DNA of 64,000 bases from an uncultured bacterium. GTDB lineage: Bacteria > Margulisbacteria > Marinamargulisbacteria > SXXA01. The notes beneath the pieces were generated by a model. That model made no database searches and was not told the origin of the DNA. It saw only the letters and a list, made by a program, of their open reading frames with translations. The stretch covers positions 1 to 64,000 of the forward strand of contig CAIPHK010000022.1 of NCBI GenBank assembly GCA_903864835.1, in the 5' to 3' direction. The stretch's first letter is position 1; every line of letters starts with the position of its first letter. The position numbers and the translations under genes were made by a program. Below are positions 38,442-48,437 of the stretch, one piece after another.

Positions 38442-41000
38442 TTACGACACACCTCTTTTCGCCAAAAGATTAATCGCATCCACTATCGCGTTGAAACACT
38501 TAACATCAACCGGACTTGTATTCTTAACTAGTGGACTAAGTTCGGTACACGCAGCTGACATGGCTGTCCCCAAAAGAAACTTTTTTTTATCCGTTAGTTC
38601 TGCGTCTCGGCCCGGGCTTAACGCAGCAATTTCTTCCGTAATCAACGACTGGATTACCGCGAGTTTTCTTTCCCGGAAGGCGGTGCCAAGTGCCCCCCTA
38701 AAGTGATTCATTTGCTGTCGATAGGTATCCAGCTCACCAACCTGGGCAATAAGGTGATCCCACTCGAGCTGCATCGCCGCCTTTTTTCCACCCACGGCCG
38801 ATGACTCGCACCCAGCAAGATTATGGACGGCCCACAACAAACTGGCCACGGGTGCACCCTTAGACGCTTTTAATACTCGCCCCAACACCAATTGGAACGC
38901 CACCGCCCTCTCAACAAACGCATTTCCCCCGCTTTCATTACCAGAAGCCTTTTCGATTAGACGGGTAACATATGGCTGAAAAACTTCAAGCAGTTTTAAA
39001 TCGAGCTGAGGCGGATTTTCCTTGACAAGGCGCGAAATATCCGATTCCAGTTTCGGCAGGGTTTCAGCCCATTCCGCGAGATCGACTCTTGCCGCAGTTT
39101 CTTGAGCAACCCCTTGTTTAATTGCAAAGAACTCGCTCTGAATCGGGCCCACATTTTCAAAATCTAGAATCAACAAATTATGCAATTTAGCTGCTAAAGT
39201 TATAATTTCCCGATCGCCGGACGCTTTCATTGGTTCCAGTTTCTGCAAGAGATAATCTCGACATTCCGATATCACGCCCTGATCGACAGGTGCCCCCAAC
39301 TGTGACTGAGTAATTAGGCCGTCAACCAGCGGAAGAATAAGCGCCAACATCTGATCACTCGATCTGTCGGTTCTACCCAGAATCGCCGCCATTGGGGCAT
39401 CTATTTCATCTACCCGTCGTTCCCAGTCATAGACTATTCCGATACGAGCCTCAATTTCATTTATTTGACAGCCGAACTTTTGCAATTTTTTTTCGATCAT
39501 CACCGGGCTATCCAGCTTATAATCGATACCTGAAACCCCAGCGAGGGCCTGGATAATGTCGACCCACGCCCTATCCACTGCAAAGTCCGATGGGATTCCC
39601 TGAGCATCTCTTCCTGCCGAAAACACAGGATGAATTACCGAATATATCAATCTTGCTGATCTTGAAATATTGGAGGGCGTTTCAGGCATCTCCTTCCCAA
39701 CGTTAATTTTTGCGAGTTCCCGCAGTATCGGAAAGACCAACTCCGCGACCTGAGTTTTAATATTCGGAGGTGTCAGGCTGTGCAGTCGGGGGCCCAATTG
39801 GCGCACTTTTATCTGAAATCCAGCACGAATAGGTTTATGTATCTCATATTGCCTCACCGAATCGGTTAAAGCAGGTACATTCCCAAGTTTATCTTTCAAA
39901 AAAGCATAAATCCGAGGCTTCATTTTCTTAAAAACATCATGAACTAAGCGCGTCGAGTTCGCTTCATCGTGCTTGTATAGCCCGTACAAAATCCCTGCAG
40001 AGAGGCTCGCCCATCCACAATTCCCCGTTTTTTGTGGGGATACCCGTGGCGCTCCCACTCCGTTCAAAGGCGTCGCTATGCCCGCAATTAGCTGATGAAT
40101 AGTCGCCATATCTTTCGATGATTTTTCATTCCGCAATTGAACAGCTAGCCTTGCCAAGGATGCCGCATCGTCGATCGAATACGTCACAAAGGATTGCCCT
40201 TCGATCATGCCAAACCCTCGATTACACACCGTCAGCTCAAAGGGTCCGCGAGAACCAGGCCGACGAATACAAATATCAACAGAGTGGCCCGCACACCCGA
40301 AGCCCCCTATTTCCAAAAACTCCTTTGGAGTTATCCCACTGAGAACCTGGGTCAACAGCGGCTCCACCGACGAAATATCCGTTTCCATCGAATTCAAAAT
40401 TGCCATCGCGTTCTGGCTTTTATCAATACTACTTACAACCTCCGTCGGCAGTTCCATACTTTTTAAAATCATAAAAGCAACCTGACGATACAAGTCGAGT
40501 TGGCTACGAGAAAAATACCCACCCTCCGATATCGCAGACATCGTCGCCGAATCCTTATCGTTAATCAACAATTTAAGCATTGTCGTCAGCCCCTCCTCCA
40601 AGTCATCGGGGTGACCACTGATCCTTGAAATGACTCGGGATACGTCGGCATTCAGCGCAAAGCCATCGGTGCTGGATTTTGCGTATTTCACAAGTAAACT
40701 CAATTTCTTTTTTGAGACGTCGGTATGACACCGTCCGAGCTCTCGCGACGCCCACGTCAGTACGGTAGTTTCGGTGTCATCAACCGTCTTTTCTGGAGTT
40801 ACTACACCTCGGCTAAGTGCCGAAAATAGCACCTGAACCGAATCGGGGTCCGTCCGTCGCAACACGGATTGAATATCGTCGACGCCCCATTCTTTTGAAT
40901 CTGAATCCGGCATTTCTGGCGCGTCAGCCGCGACCAACGCGCGGCGGGACACGCTACTTTGGGTCCGCCTAAACTGTTCGGTTTTAAAGACAAACCCCAT
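38442..41000 (-). CDS. Large unrecognised protein with a possible permuted Cys-His hydrolase site
   Basis: 852 residues from ATG 41000 (GGAGAG six bases upstream). No signal peptide or membrane helix is seen. Residues 230-340 contain, in order, GFGCAGHSVDI (H239), a strand pair ending VCNRGFGM (N260), and PQKTGNCGWASLSAG (C328). This His-Asn-Cys order recalls uncharacterised proteins of Legionella and Chlamydia-like bacteria that I remember with GHxxxx, NxGxG and NCxW motifs, possibly circularly permuted papain-fold enzymes. The flanking 500 residues are helical. The overall look is of a secreted effector or a large cytoplasmic toxin-like protein. The function is not established. Confidence 0.75.
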   Translation of the reverse strand: MGFVFKTEQFRRTQSSVSRRALVAADAPEMPDSDSKEWGVDDIQSVLRRTDPDSVQVLFSALSRGVVTPEKTVDDTETTVLTWASRELGRCHTDVSKKKLSLLVKYAKSSTDGFALNADVSRVISRISGHPDDLEEGLTTMLKLLINDKDSATMSAISEGGYFSRSQLDLYRQVAFMILKSMELPTEVVSSIDKSQNAMAILNSMETDISSVEPLLTQVLSGITPKEFLEIGGFGCAGHSVDICIRRPGSRGPFELTVCNRGFGMIEGQSFVTYSIDDAASLARLAVQLRNEKSSKDMATIHQLIAGIATPLNGVGAPRVSPQKTGNCGWASLSAGILYGLYKHDEANSTRLVHDVFKKMKPRIYAFLKDKLGNVPALTDSVRQYEIHKPIRAGFQIKVRQLGPRLHSLTPPNIKTQVAELVFPILRELAKINVGKEMPETPSNISRSARLIYSVIHPVFSAGRDAQGIPSDFAVDRAWVDIIQALAGVSGIDYKLDSPVMIEKKLQKFGCQINEIEARIGIVYDWERRVDEIDAPMAAILGRTDRSSDQMLALILPLVDGLITQSQLGAPVDQGVISECRDYLLQKLEPMKASGDREIITLAAKLHNLLILDFENVGPIQSEFFAIKQGVAQETAARVDLAEWAETLPKLESDISRLVKENPPQLDLKLLEVFQPYVTRLIEKASGNESGGNAFVERAVAFQLVLGRVLKASKGAPVASLLWAVHNLAGCESSAVGGKKAAMQLEWDHLIAQVGELDTYRQQMNHFRGALGTAFRERKLAVIQSLITEEIAALSPGRDAELTDKKKFLLGTAMSAACTELSPLVKNTSPVDVKCFNAIVDAINLLAKRGVS

Positions 41001-41409
41001 CGGTCGCTCTCCAAAAATCGAAACCGCGTCAACCCGAGTTGACGGCACCCGCTTCAAAACCTCACTATCAGAAGAAACAACAGAAACCGGGCTGGGGTGG
41101 CATTTCTGGAGGCCGTGGAACTAAGCGACGCCCGCTCTCTGGCCGCAAAGGCGAGATCGAATGCAACGGATTGGATACCGCCATTTGGCCCGGCTGCGCT
41201 AGCGGGGGCGTCGTCACAGGCCGACGTGAAAGACATCCCATACATCGTTGAAACAGGCTACGCGGTGGGGAAATTCTCGAAATTGGTTGGGACGACGGTG
41301 CAGATAACTACATAGAGTTGATCCCCTTTGCAGACTAGTTTACCCATTAACTACTATCCTTATCGGATTTATCTGCAAATGATTTCATTGATCTTTATTG
41401 AAAAACAAT
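41001..41409. other. Region between the large protein and the PIN-like gene
   Basis: No confident gene. A plus-strand frame from GTG 41097 to 41315 (72 codons) and overlapping frames on both strands exist, but none has a good ribosome site or recognisable similarity. The region probably contains the promoter of the large gene. Confidence 0.5.
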
Positions 41410-42000
41410 TTAGCTATCCCCATATGACAATGCGCCACCGGATTCCGTCACAAACCCATTGACGAACAACATATCCACCAACCGGGTCAATTCCTCATCC
41501 GGCAACTTTTTTTGGAACAGAGCGGACACCGACTGAGTCAATGTTTTGCGTCGGCGAGGCCGAGACTTTTTTTCGACCCGGCTCAGCAAATCAACGACCC
41601 GTTTTAAATTGGGGTCATCGGTGACGGGCCCGGGGCGAGCCGCATCCAATTCCATTAGGCTATTGATTCGCCGACAAGACAACCCAACCGTGGTCATATA
41701 GCGAACCAACGGATCAAATCCTTTATCTTTAGACAATACAAAAAAAACAGAAGTCGGACTTCTCTCCGACATCCCTCCTAAATAGTAGGCAATATGGAAG
41801 TCCAGTGCGTTACGTCCGTTCCCGTCAATCTTGATCCAACTGAGACGTTCTCCAAACCGTTGCATTCCTATTACAAGCTCAAACGGAATATTTTTTTGAG
41901 TATTACCTACAAAGATGGTGATACTAAAATCATCGGCTAACTTTGATAAATCAAGGGTTTGTACATTTTCAAAATCAACCAGCAATACCCGTTCATTCAT
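41410..42000 (-). CDS. PIN-like/NYN-type domain protein
   Basis: 196 residues with AAGGAG upstream. The N-terminal domain has the acidic pattern of a PIN/NYN nuclease fold: LLVDFENVQ (first Asp), DGNGRNALDFHIAYYLG (Asp pair), and FFVLSKDKGFDPLVRY (Asp). The basic segment KKSRPRRRKT then leads to a small helical C-terminal domain (about 150-196) that could be a winged helix. Such proteins usually cut RNA. It is divergent from gdhA. Targets are unknown. Confidence 0.78.
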   Translation of the reverse strand: MNERVLLVDFENVQTLDLSKLADDFSITIFVGNTQKNIPFELVIGMQRFGERLSWIKIDGNGRNALDFHIAYYLGGMSERSPTSVFFVLSKDKGFDPLVRYMTTVGLSCRRINSLMELDAARPGPVTDDPNLKRVVDLLSRVEKKSRPRRRKTLTQSVSALFQKKLPDEELTRLVDMLFVNGFVTESGGALSYGDS

Positions 42001-42098
42001 AGCAAGCTCCTTAGATTACGAATAAATTATGCTATTCAGTTTAACTCGAATCCGGTAGGATTGCTCGCTGATCAAATCCACGTCCTACGGAGGGAATC

Positions 42099-43466
42099 AT
42101 GCCGACCGCTCAAGTACACAAACCAATATCTGCCGAAGTTGCCCAGTTTATGGATGACGTGGCACGCCGCTCTCCTGGCGAACCAGAATTTCATCAGGCC
42201 GTTCAAGAAGTAGCGGAATCAATCATTCCGTTTCTCGAAACTCAGCCAAAATACCGAGACGCAAAAATATTCGAACGCATGACGGTTCCGGATCGCGTCA
42301 TTATGTTCCGAGTCGTCTGGGAAGACCGCAATGGCGTTCCCCAAGTCAACATTGGGTACCGCGTTCAATTCAACAATGCAATCGGCCCATACAAGGGGGG
42401 ATTCAGATTTCACCCTTCGGTTACCTTAGGTACCCTCAAATTCTTAGGATTTGAGCAGGTTTTAAAAAACAGCTTAACCACACTCCCTCTTGGCGGTGGA
42501 AAAGGCGGATCCGACTTTGATCCAAAAGGTAAAAATGACCATGAGGTCATGCGTTTTTGCCAAGCATTTATGACCGAAATGTACCGCCACATCGGCGAAG
42601 ACGTGGATGTTCCTGCGGGAGATATCGGCGTCGGCGCGCGTGAAATTGGATACCTCTTTGGACAATACAAACGAATCGTCAACGAATTTACCGGTGTTTT
42701 GACAGGTAAAGGAATGCAGTACGGCGGAAGTTTGATTCGCCCCGAAGCCACGGGATACGGTTCCGTCTATTTTGCTAAAGAAATGTTGGCCACCCGAGGC
42801 GATTCGATCTCTGGAAAAACGTGCTTAGTTTCCGGAGCTGGGAACGTTGCCCAATACACCATCGAAAAGCTCATCGAATTGGGCGGAAAACCGATAACAT
42901 TTTCGGATTCCACTGGATTTATTCATGATCCAGAAGGCCTTAACAAAGAAAAATTACAGTTCCTTATCAATCTTAAAAATGTTCGTCGTGTCGATGTCTC
43001 TGAATACACCAAGCAATACCCAAGAGCGACGTATTATCCGGGTAAACGCCCATGGATCATCGCCGGTGACTTGGCGTTCCCGTCAGCCACCCAAAATGAA
43101 ATTTCAGGTGAAGACGCTGAAATTTTGGTTAAAAACGGATGCCAATTGGTGTCTGAGGGTGCCAACATGCCCACCTCTCTCGAAGGAATCGACGTTTTCC
43201 GAGAGGCCAGAATTTTGTATGCGCCTGGGAAAGCGGCCAACGCCGGTGGGGTTGCAATCTCTGGATTAGAAATGTCACAAAACAGCATGAGATTGAGCTG
43301 GACCCGAGACGAAGTTGACGCCCGCCTCCAACAAATCATGAGCCGAATCCACCATCAATGTGCAACCTACGGCCAAGAAGATGGATATATTGACTACGTC
43401 AAAGGGGCCAATATCGCCGGATTTATCAAAGTCGCCGACGCGATGTTAGCCTACGGCCTCATATAG
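42099..43466 (+). CDS. gdhA: Glutamate dehydrogenase, probably NADP-specific
   Basis: 455 residues, the length of the hexameric class. GYRVQFNNAIGPYKGGFRFH and LGGGKGGSDFDPKG (catalytic K135) and PAGDIGVGAREIGYLFGQY are all diagnostic of the class that includes E. coli GdhA. It interconverts glutamate with 2-oxoglutarate and ammonia. GGAGGG lies before ATG. It heads a tightly spaced plus-strand run and could take up the glutamate made by the ast pathway. Confidence 0.97.
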   Translation: MPTAQVHKPISAEVAQFMDDVARRSPGEPEFHQAVQEVAESIIPFLETQPKYRDAKIFERMTVPDRVIMFRVVWEDRNGVPQVNIGYRVQFNNAIGPYKGGFRFHPSVTLGTLKFLGFEQVLKNSLTTLPLGGGKGGSDFDPKGKNDHEVMRFCQAFMTEMYRHIGEDVDVPAGDIGVGAREIGYLFGQYKRIVNEFTGVLTGKGMQYGGSLIRPEATGYGSVYFAKEMLATRGDSISGKTCLVSGAGNVAQYTIEKLIELGGKPITFSDSTGFIHDPEGLNKEKLQFLINLKNVRRVDVSEYTKQYPRATYYPGKRPWIIAGDLAFPSATQNEISGEDAEILVKNGCQLVSEGANMPTSLEGIDVFREARILYAPGKAANAGGVAISGLEMSQNSMRLSWTRDEVDARLQQIMSRIHHQCATYGQEDGYIDYVKGANIAGFIKVADAMLAYGLI

Positions 43467-43469
43467 GTA

Positions 43470-44324
43470 ATGCCGAACATGGTCAAAACCAACCTCCTCC
43501 TCGGCCTGCTAACGGGTCTATTTTTAGCGGCAGGCCAGTGGATCGGGGGCGACCAAGGCATGGGAGTCGCTTTTGTTCTGGCCATAGCGATGAACTTCGG
43601 ATCCTATTGGTTTTCCGACAAAATCGTACTGGCCATTCATAAAGCAAAAGAAATTTCCTACGACACTCATCCTGACCTCATGCAAATGGTCAAACGGCTT
43701 GCTCAGAGTGCTGAGCTCCCAATGCCACGGGTCTATATTATTCCCAATGATGCCCCCAATGCATTTGCCACCGGCCGAAACCCCGACCATGCTGCAATTG
43801 CATTTAGTGCGGGGATTCTTACGACATTAACTCCGGCCCAGTTGTCCGGAGTTGCCGCCCATGAACTCGCCCACGTCAAACACAGAGATATCCTCATCAG
43901 TAGCATCGCAGCTTGTATTGCAGGCGCAATTTCGATGATCGCCAACATGGCACAATGGGCCATGATATTCGGTCGTAGAGATGATCGAGATAACAATCCG
44001 ATCGGAATGCTTGTCGCAATTATTGTCACACCAATTGCCGCATCGTTGATTCAAATGGCCATCTCGCGATCTCGCGAATTCCAGGCCGATGCCACCGGAG
44101 CCGCGATTCACGGAACCCCCGAGGATCTGGCGTCCGCATTGGCGACATTACATCATCAAAACGAGATCAATCCCCAACACGCCCTGCCCAGCCCAGCGAT
44201 GGCCCACATGTATATTGTGTCCCCGTTGTCAGGAAAATCCTTGCTTCAATTGTTTAGCACTCACCCACCGGTCGAGGAACGAATTGCAAGACTCTTGCAA
44301 CTCGCCAACCGGCCGGGGAAGTAA
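43470..44324 (+). CDS. htpX: Membrane zinc metalloprotease HtpX
   Basis: 284 residues: two N-terminal membrane helices, then the M48 core with HELAH at 131-135 following SAGILTTLTPAQLSGVAA, two further membrane helices, and the third ligand Glu in SREFQADATG. HtpX degrades misfolded membrane proteins. It begins three bases after gdhA, so it is probably co-transcribed. ATG 43479 is an alternative start. Confidence 0.95.
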   Translation: MPNMVKTNLLLGLLTGLFLAAGQWIGGDQGMGVAFVLAIAMNFGSYWFSDKIVLAIHKAKEISYDTHPDLMQMVKRLAQSAELPMPRVYIIPNDAPNAFATGRNPDHAAIAFSAGILTTLTPAQLSGVAAHELAHVKHRDILISSIAACIAGAISMIANMAQWAMIFGRRDDRDNNPIGMLVAIIVTPIAASLIQMAISRSREFQADATGAAIHGTPEDLASALATLHHQNEINPQHALPSPAMAHMYIVSPLSGKSLLQLFSTHPPVEERIARLLQLANRPGK

Positions 44325-44335
44325 CGGAGGCCGTG

Positions 44336-45769
44336 ATGCCCATTACATTTTCCGACTACGACAAACACCATTTTTTTGACGAAATGGTCACTGAAGATGG
44401 GAGCATTCGCCCCCACTATCAAGCGCTTGCCGACTACCTTCAAACCAAATCCTTTCGACAACTACAAGATCGTCAATCCTATATCAATAAAATTCTATTG
44501 GACCTTGGGATTACCTTTAACGTGTACAGCGATTCAGAAGGAACCGAACGAATCTTCCCATTCGACCTTATCCCACGCATTATCAGCAACTCAGAATGGG
44601 CCTTTTTAGAAAAAGGTCTCAAGCAAAGAATCACTGCGTTAAACCTCTTTATCGACGACATGTATCATGATCAAAAAATTCTTAAGGACGGGGTAATCCC
44701 CAGCGATATCGCCCTTTCGAGTAAGGGCTACCTTCCTCAGTGTTCAGGGCTTAACCCCGCCAGGGGAATTTGGTGCCATATCACCGGAACCGACCTCATT
44801 CGGGATCGGGATGGCCAATATTATGTTCTCGAAGACAATCTTCGGTGTCCTTCCGGTGTAGCGTATGTTCTTGAAAATCGTGAAATTATGAAACGCGCAT
44901 TTTCTACATTGGTTCAATCAGTCGAAATTCAACCGGTGTCGAATTACCCGACCCAACTGCTCGAACTCCTCAAGTTCGTCGCTGCCAATGACCGGAGCAC
45001 CTGCGCAGTGTTGACCCCCGGCATTTATAACTCCGCCTATTTCGAGCATTCATTCTTGGCCCGACAAATGGGTATTGAATTGGTCCAACCCAGCGACTTG
45101 GTCATTCGGGACCACTACGTCATGATGAGAACGACCCGGGGCCTTAAGAAAGTAGATGTTCTCTATCGACGAATCGATGACACATTTCTCGACCCCACCG
45201 TATTTGACGCCGATTCCATGCTGGGGATACCTGGTATTTTTGACGTTATCCGCAGAGGAAACGTCACCATGGTCAACGCGCCCGGAACGGGCATCGCCGA
45301 CGACAAGGTCATTTACTGTTTTGTACCAAAAATGATCAAATATTACCTCAACGAAGATCCTATTATTCCGAATGTTGAAACCTATATTTGTTCTGATCCG
45401 GTTCAACTCACACACGTCATCCAAAATTTGGACAAATTGGTCGTCAAAGCCGCAAATGAAGCCGGTGGATACGGCATGTTGGTCGGTCCCCACTCCACCA
45501 AAGACGAACAAAACGAATTTAGAGACAAGTTATTAGCTAACCCCAGAAATTATATCGCCCAACCCACCCTCCAATTTTCACGGTGCCCTTCATTTTTTGA
45601 GGATTCCATTGAGGGCCGCCACGTCGACCTTCGGCCTTACATTTTATACGGCGAAGATATCAATATCCTCCCCGGCGGACTGACCCGTGTCGCCCTTCGA
45701 AAAGGCTCATTGGTTGTCAATTCGTCTCAAGGCGGGGGCAGTAAAGATACATGGGTCTTGGCCCGGTAA
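44336..45769 (+). CDS. Circularly permuted type 2 ATP-grasp protein (COG2308-like)
   Basis: 477 residues from ATG 44336 (GGAGG upstream). Diagnostic stretches are YLPQCSGLNPARGIWCHITGTDLIRDRDGQYYVLEDNLRCPSGVAYVLENR in pieces, VDVLYRRIDDTFLDP, VNAPGTGIADDKVIYCFVP and KAANEAGGYGMLVGP. This family, with alpha-E and a transglutaminase-fold protein, has been predicted to form a peptide-ligating and cleaving system. Here the alpha-E gene follows by nine bases, and the transglutaminase partner is at 19138-20031. The substrate is unknown. Confidence 0.93.
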   Translation: MPITFSDYDKHHFFDEMVTEDGSIRPHYQALADYLQTKSFRQLQDRQSYINKILLDLGITFNVYSDSEGTERIFPFDLIPRIISNSEWAFLEKGLKQRITALNLFIDDMYHDQKILKDGVIPSDIALSSKGYLPQCSGLNPARGIWCHITGTDLIRDRDGQYYVLEDNLRCPSGVAYVLENREIMKRAFSTLVQSVEIQPVSNYPTQLLELLKFVAANDRSTCAVLTPGIYNSAYFEHSFLARQMGIELVQPSDLVIRDHYVMMRTTRGLKKVDVLYRRIDDTFLDPTVFDADSMLGIPGIFDVIRRGNVTMVNAPGTGIADDKVIYCFVPKMIKYYLNEDPIIPNVETYICSDPVQLTHVIQNLDKLVVKAANEAGGYGMLVGPHSTKDEQNEFRDKLLANPRNYIAQPTLQFSRCPSFFEDSIEGRHVDLRPYILYGEDINILPGGLTRVALRKGSLVVNSSQGGGSKDTWVLAR

Positions 45770-45778
45770 GGAGTTGTC

Positions 45779-46771
45779 ATGCTAAGCCGCGTCGCTGAAT
45801 CGATGTATTGGATGAATCGCTATCTGGAGCGAGTGCAAAACTACACCCGCTTTATCGAAGTGAACCTCAATATGTACCTCGAACTCACCCCCGACTTTGA
45901 GGAACAGTGGTTGCCATTGATCCAAACGGCCGGTGACGAAATTCTGTTTCAAGAGACTCACGCCGATTATAGTCGAGAAAATGTCGTTCATTTTTTGACC
46001 TTCGAGAGCAAAAATCCAAGTTCGGTGATGTCCGCGCTTTCGTCCGCCCGAGAAAACGCACGCTCCATTCGAGAAGGAATCTCAGGCGAGATGTGGGAAG
46101 CCATCAACACGCTCTACCTACGCGTCAAAGAAGGACAACGTCAGTCCCAGTGGAGCATCGAAGAACTGTTTGAGTTTTTTAAAGAAATTAAGCAGTCTTG
46201 CTACCGAATTGAAGGCATCGCGCACAACACTATTTCCCATACCGAACGATGGCATTTTGCGCGCTTGGGCCAATTTCTAGAACGGGCCGACAAACTATCT
46301 CGAATATTGGATGTTCATAGCTATTATCTTCTGCCCAAAGAACAATCCAAACTTTCCACGTTTGAGCTTATTCAATGGGTTGCCATTCTGAGATCCACGT
46401 CCTCTTACGAAATGTACCTGCAAGAATTTGGTGAGCCACGATGGAATCGAATCGTGGAATTTCTGCTCCTCAACCCCTACTTCCCAAGGTCACTGCGCTA
46501 CTGCCTCCAGCAATCTCAAAAGTCGCTCCATTCGATCACCGGCAACGATATTGGCTCGTTCCAATTGCCGATTGAAAAAACAATCGGCCGAATGAAGGTC
46601 AACTTGGACTATATTGAGGTCGATGAAATTATTGGATTTGGAGTTCATGATTATTTAGACCGAGTACAAGTACGCCTTAATGAAGTAGGCTCATTGGTCT
46701 ACGAAACTTTTTTTGACCCCAATGCCAACCTACAGCCCGTTATTTCATCCACCAACGGGTTCAATACCTAA
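45779..46771 (+). CDS. Alpha-E domain protein (COG2307-like)
   Basis: 330 residues, almost entirely helical, starting MLSRVAESMYWMNRYLERVQNYTRFIEVN, the typical alpha-E opening, with later RWHFARLGQFLERADKLSRILDVH. Alpha-E proteins accompany permuted ATP-grasp proteins. The nine-base spacing implies co-translation. The molecular role is unknown. Confidence 0.93.
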   Translation: MLSRVAESMYWMNRYLERVQNYTRFIEVNLNMYLELTPDFEEQWLPLIQTAGDEILFQETHADYSRENVVHFLTFESKNPSSVMSALSSARENARSIREGISGEMWEAINTLYLRVKEGQRQSQWSIEELFEFFKEIKQSCYRIEGIAHNTISHTERWHFARLGQFLERADKLSRILDVHSYYLLPKEQSKLSTFELIQWVAILRSTSSYEMYLQEFGEPRWNRIVEFLLLNPYFPRSLRYCLQQSQKSLHSITGNDIGSFQLPIEKTIGRMKVNLDYIEVDEIIGFGVHDYLDRVQVRLNEVGSLVYETFFDPNANLQPVISSTNGFNT

Positions 46772-46835
46772 ATTTACTTTAAGAAACAAAGGAATATCTA
46801 AAATGCCTACAACCCCAACCACCAAGGAGTCCCCG

Positions 46836-48008
46836 ATGAATGTTTACGAACAATCAGTAGAAATGCACCGCCAAAACGGCGGGAAATTGGAAATAAAATC
46901 CAAGGTCAAAATTGAAAGTCGTGAGGATCTCTCGCTCGCGTATACCCCCGGCGTTGCACGGGTTTGCGAAGAAATCGCCAAAGACATTGAAAAAGTATTT
47001 GAGGTCACTATCAAGAAAAATACGGTAGCGGTTGTCACCGATGGATCCGCCGTATTAGGCCTCGGAAATATCGGGGCCCACGCCGCCATTCCCGTGATGG
47101 AAGGGAAGGCCATTTTATTTAAAGAGTACGCCAACATCGATGCGTTCCCCATCTGCATTCAGTCACAAAATACCATCGAAATTATCAATATCATCAAAAA
47201 TATCGCGCCTGTTTTTGGCGGAATTAATTTGGAAGACATCGCGTCACCCCGATGCTTTGAAATCGAATTGGCGCTACAAGACCTTGGAATCCCGGTTTTT
47301 CATGACGACCAACACGGCACTGCGATTGTGGTGCTTGCCGCGTTATTAAATGCCGCAAAGGTCGCAGGAAAAGCATTGTCAGACCTGACCGTCGTCATCA
47401 ACGGCGGAGGGGCCGCCGGTACGGCAATCGCCGAATTGTTGTTATGTCTCGGACACGATCCCCTGCTCCCCGTCGCCCTCAAGGATATATTGGTTTGTGA
47501 TTCGAAAGGGATTTTGTACGAAGGTCGTCCTGACTTAGATTCCCTCCCCGAAAAAATGCGCCTTGCGATGAAAACCAATCGGGGATTACGCAAAGGCCAA
47601 CTGTCGGACGCATTAGTCAATGCCGATGTGTTTCTGGGAGTTAGTGTTGCCGGCGCCCTCAGTCAAGACATGATTCGAACAATGGCACCTAAGGCTATCG
47701 TGTTTGCAATGGCCAATCCAATTCCCGAAATCATGCCGAATCTTGCGATAGAAGCCGGCGCATTTATTGTCGGTACGGGCCGCAGCGACTTCCCGAATCA
47801 GGTCAACAATGTTCTCGCTTTCCCCGGCATTTTCCGAGGCGCCATGGATGTCCGAGCCAAGATCATCACCAAAAACATGAAGATCGCAGCCAGCCTGGCA
47901 TTAGCCAATTCAATTGTACCGTCAGTTAACGAAATTCTTCCGTCGGTGTTGGATAAATCAGTCACCTACAAAGTCGCCGAAGCGGTCGGAAAGGCCTGGC
48001 ATTATTAG
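46836..48008 (+). CDS. NAD(P)-dependent malic enzyme, short bacterial type
   Basis: 390 residues decarboxylating malate to pyruvate. It shows LAYTPGVARVCEEI, VTDGSAVLGLGNIG, FPICIQSQNT, the metal-binding Asp/Glu pairs in FGGINLEDIASPRCFEIE and HDDQHGTAIV, and the Rossmann motif INGGGAAGTAIA. ATG 46836 has AAGGAG six bases upstream; the open frame extends further upstream through the end of the alpha-E gene. It pairs with the dicarboxylate transporter downstream. Confidence 0.95.
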   Translation: MNVYEQSVEMHRQNGGKLEIKSKVKIESREDLSLAYTPGVARVCEEIAKDIEKVFEVTIKKNTVAVVTDGSAVLGLGNIGAHAAIPVMEGKAILFKEYANIDAFPICIQSQNTIEIINIIKNIAPVFGGINLEDIASPRCFEIELALQDLGIPVFHDDQHGTAIVVLAALLNAAKVAGKALSDLTVVINGGGAAGTAIAELLLCLGHDPLLPVALKDILVCDSKGILYEGRPDLDSLPEKMRLAMKTNRGLRKGQLSDALVNADVFLGVSVAGALSQDMIRTMAPKAIVFAMANPIPEIMPNLAIEAGAFIVGTGRSDFPNQVNNVLAFPGIFRGAMDVRAKIITKNMKIAASLALANSIVPSVNEILPSVLDKSVTYKVAEAVGKAWHY

Positions 48009-48020
48009 ACCGGGACTATC

Positions 48021-48437
48021 GTGAAGCGAAAGACCCAATCGGACCTGACATTCGGGGAAAAAATATCCGATGCCGTCGCCAAATTTGGGGGCAGTTGGAC
48101 GTTCATTATTTCTTTCTTGATGATCATGGCGCTCTGGATCATCGTCAACATCAAATTACTCTCCCACCCATTCGATCCATACCCATTTATTCTCCTCAAC
48201 CTGGTCCTATCCTGTTTGGCTGCATTACAAGCCCCTGTCATTATGATGAGCCAAAATCGGCAAGAGATTAAAGACCGTGAGCATGCAGACAACGACTACA
48301 AAATTAATATTTTAGCGGAACAAGAAATTCGAATCCTTCATGAAAAATTGGATCGACTTCAAACCTCCCATGACCAGGCCCTCCTGCATATCCGCGTCCT
48401 ATTGGAGAAAATTAACCATGACCCGGTTTCTGAATAA
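48021..48437 (+). CDS. DUF1003 membrane protein
   Basis: 138 residues from GTG 48021. It has two membrane helices (FIISFLMIMALWIIVNI and FILLNLVLSCLAALQAPVIMM) and the conserved LSxxAAxQAPxIMMSQNRQ signature, followed by a C-terminal coiled-coil-like helix. The function of the family is unknown. It ends inside the start of dctA (20-base overlap). Confidence 0.9.
   Translation: MKRKTQSDLTFGEKISDAVAKFGGSWTFIISFLMIMALWIIVNIKLLSHPFDPYPFILLNLVLSCLAALQAPVIMMSQNRQEIKDREHADNDYKINILAEQEIRILHEKLDRLQTSHDQALLHIRVLLEKINHDPVSE

Noticed and set aside
41054-41315. Overlapping 60-72 codon frames on both strands
   Set aside because: No ribosome site, no similarity, and competing frames on both strands; kept only as a note for the intergenic region.
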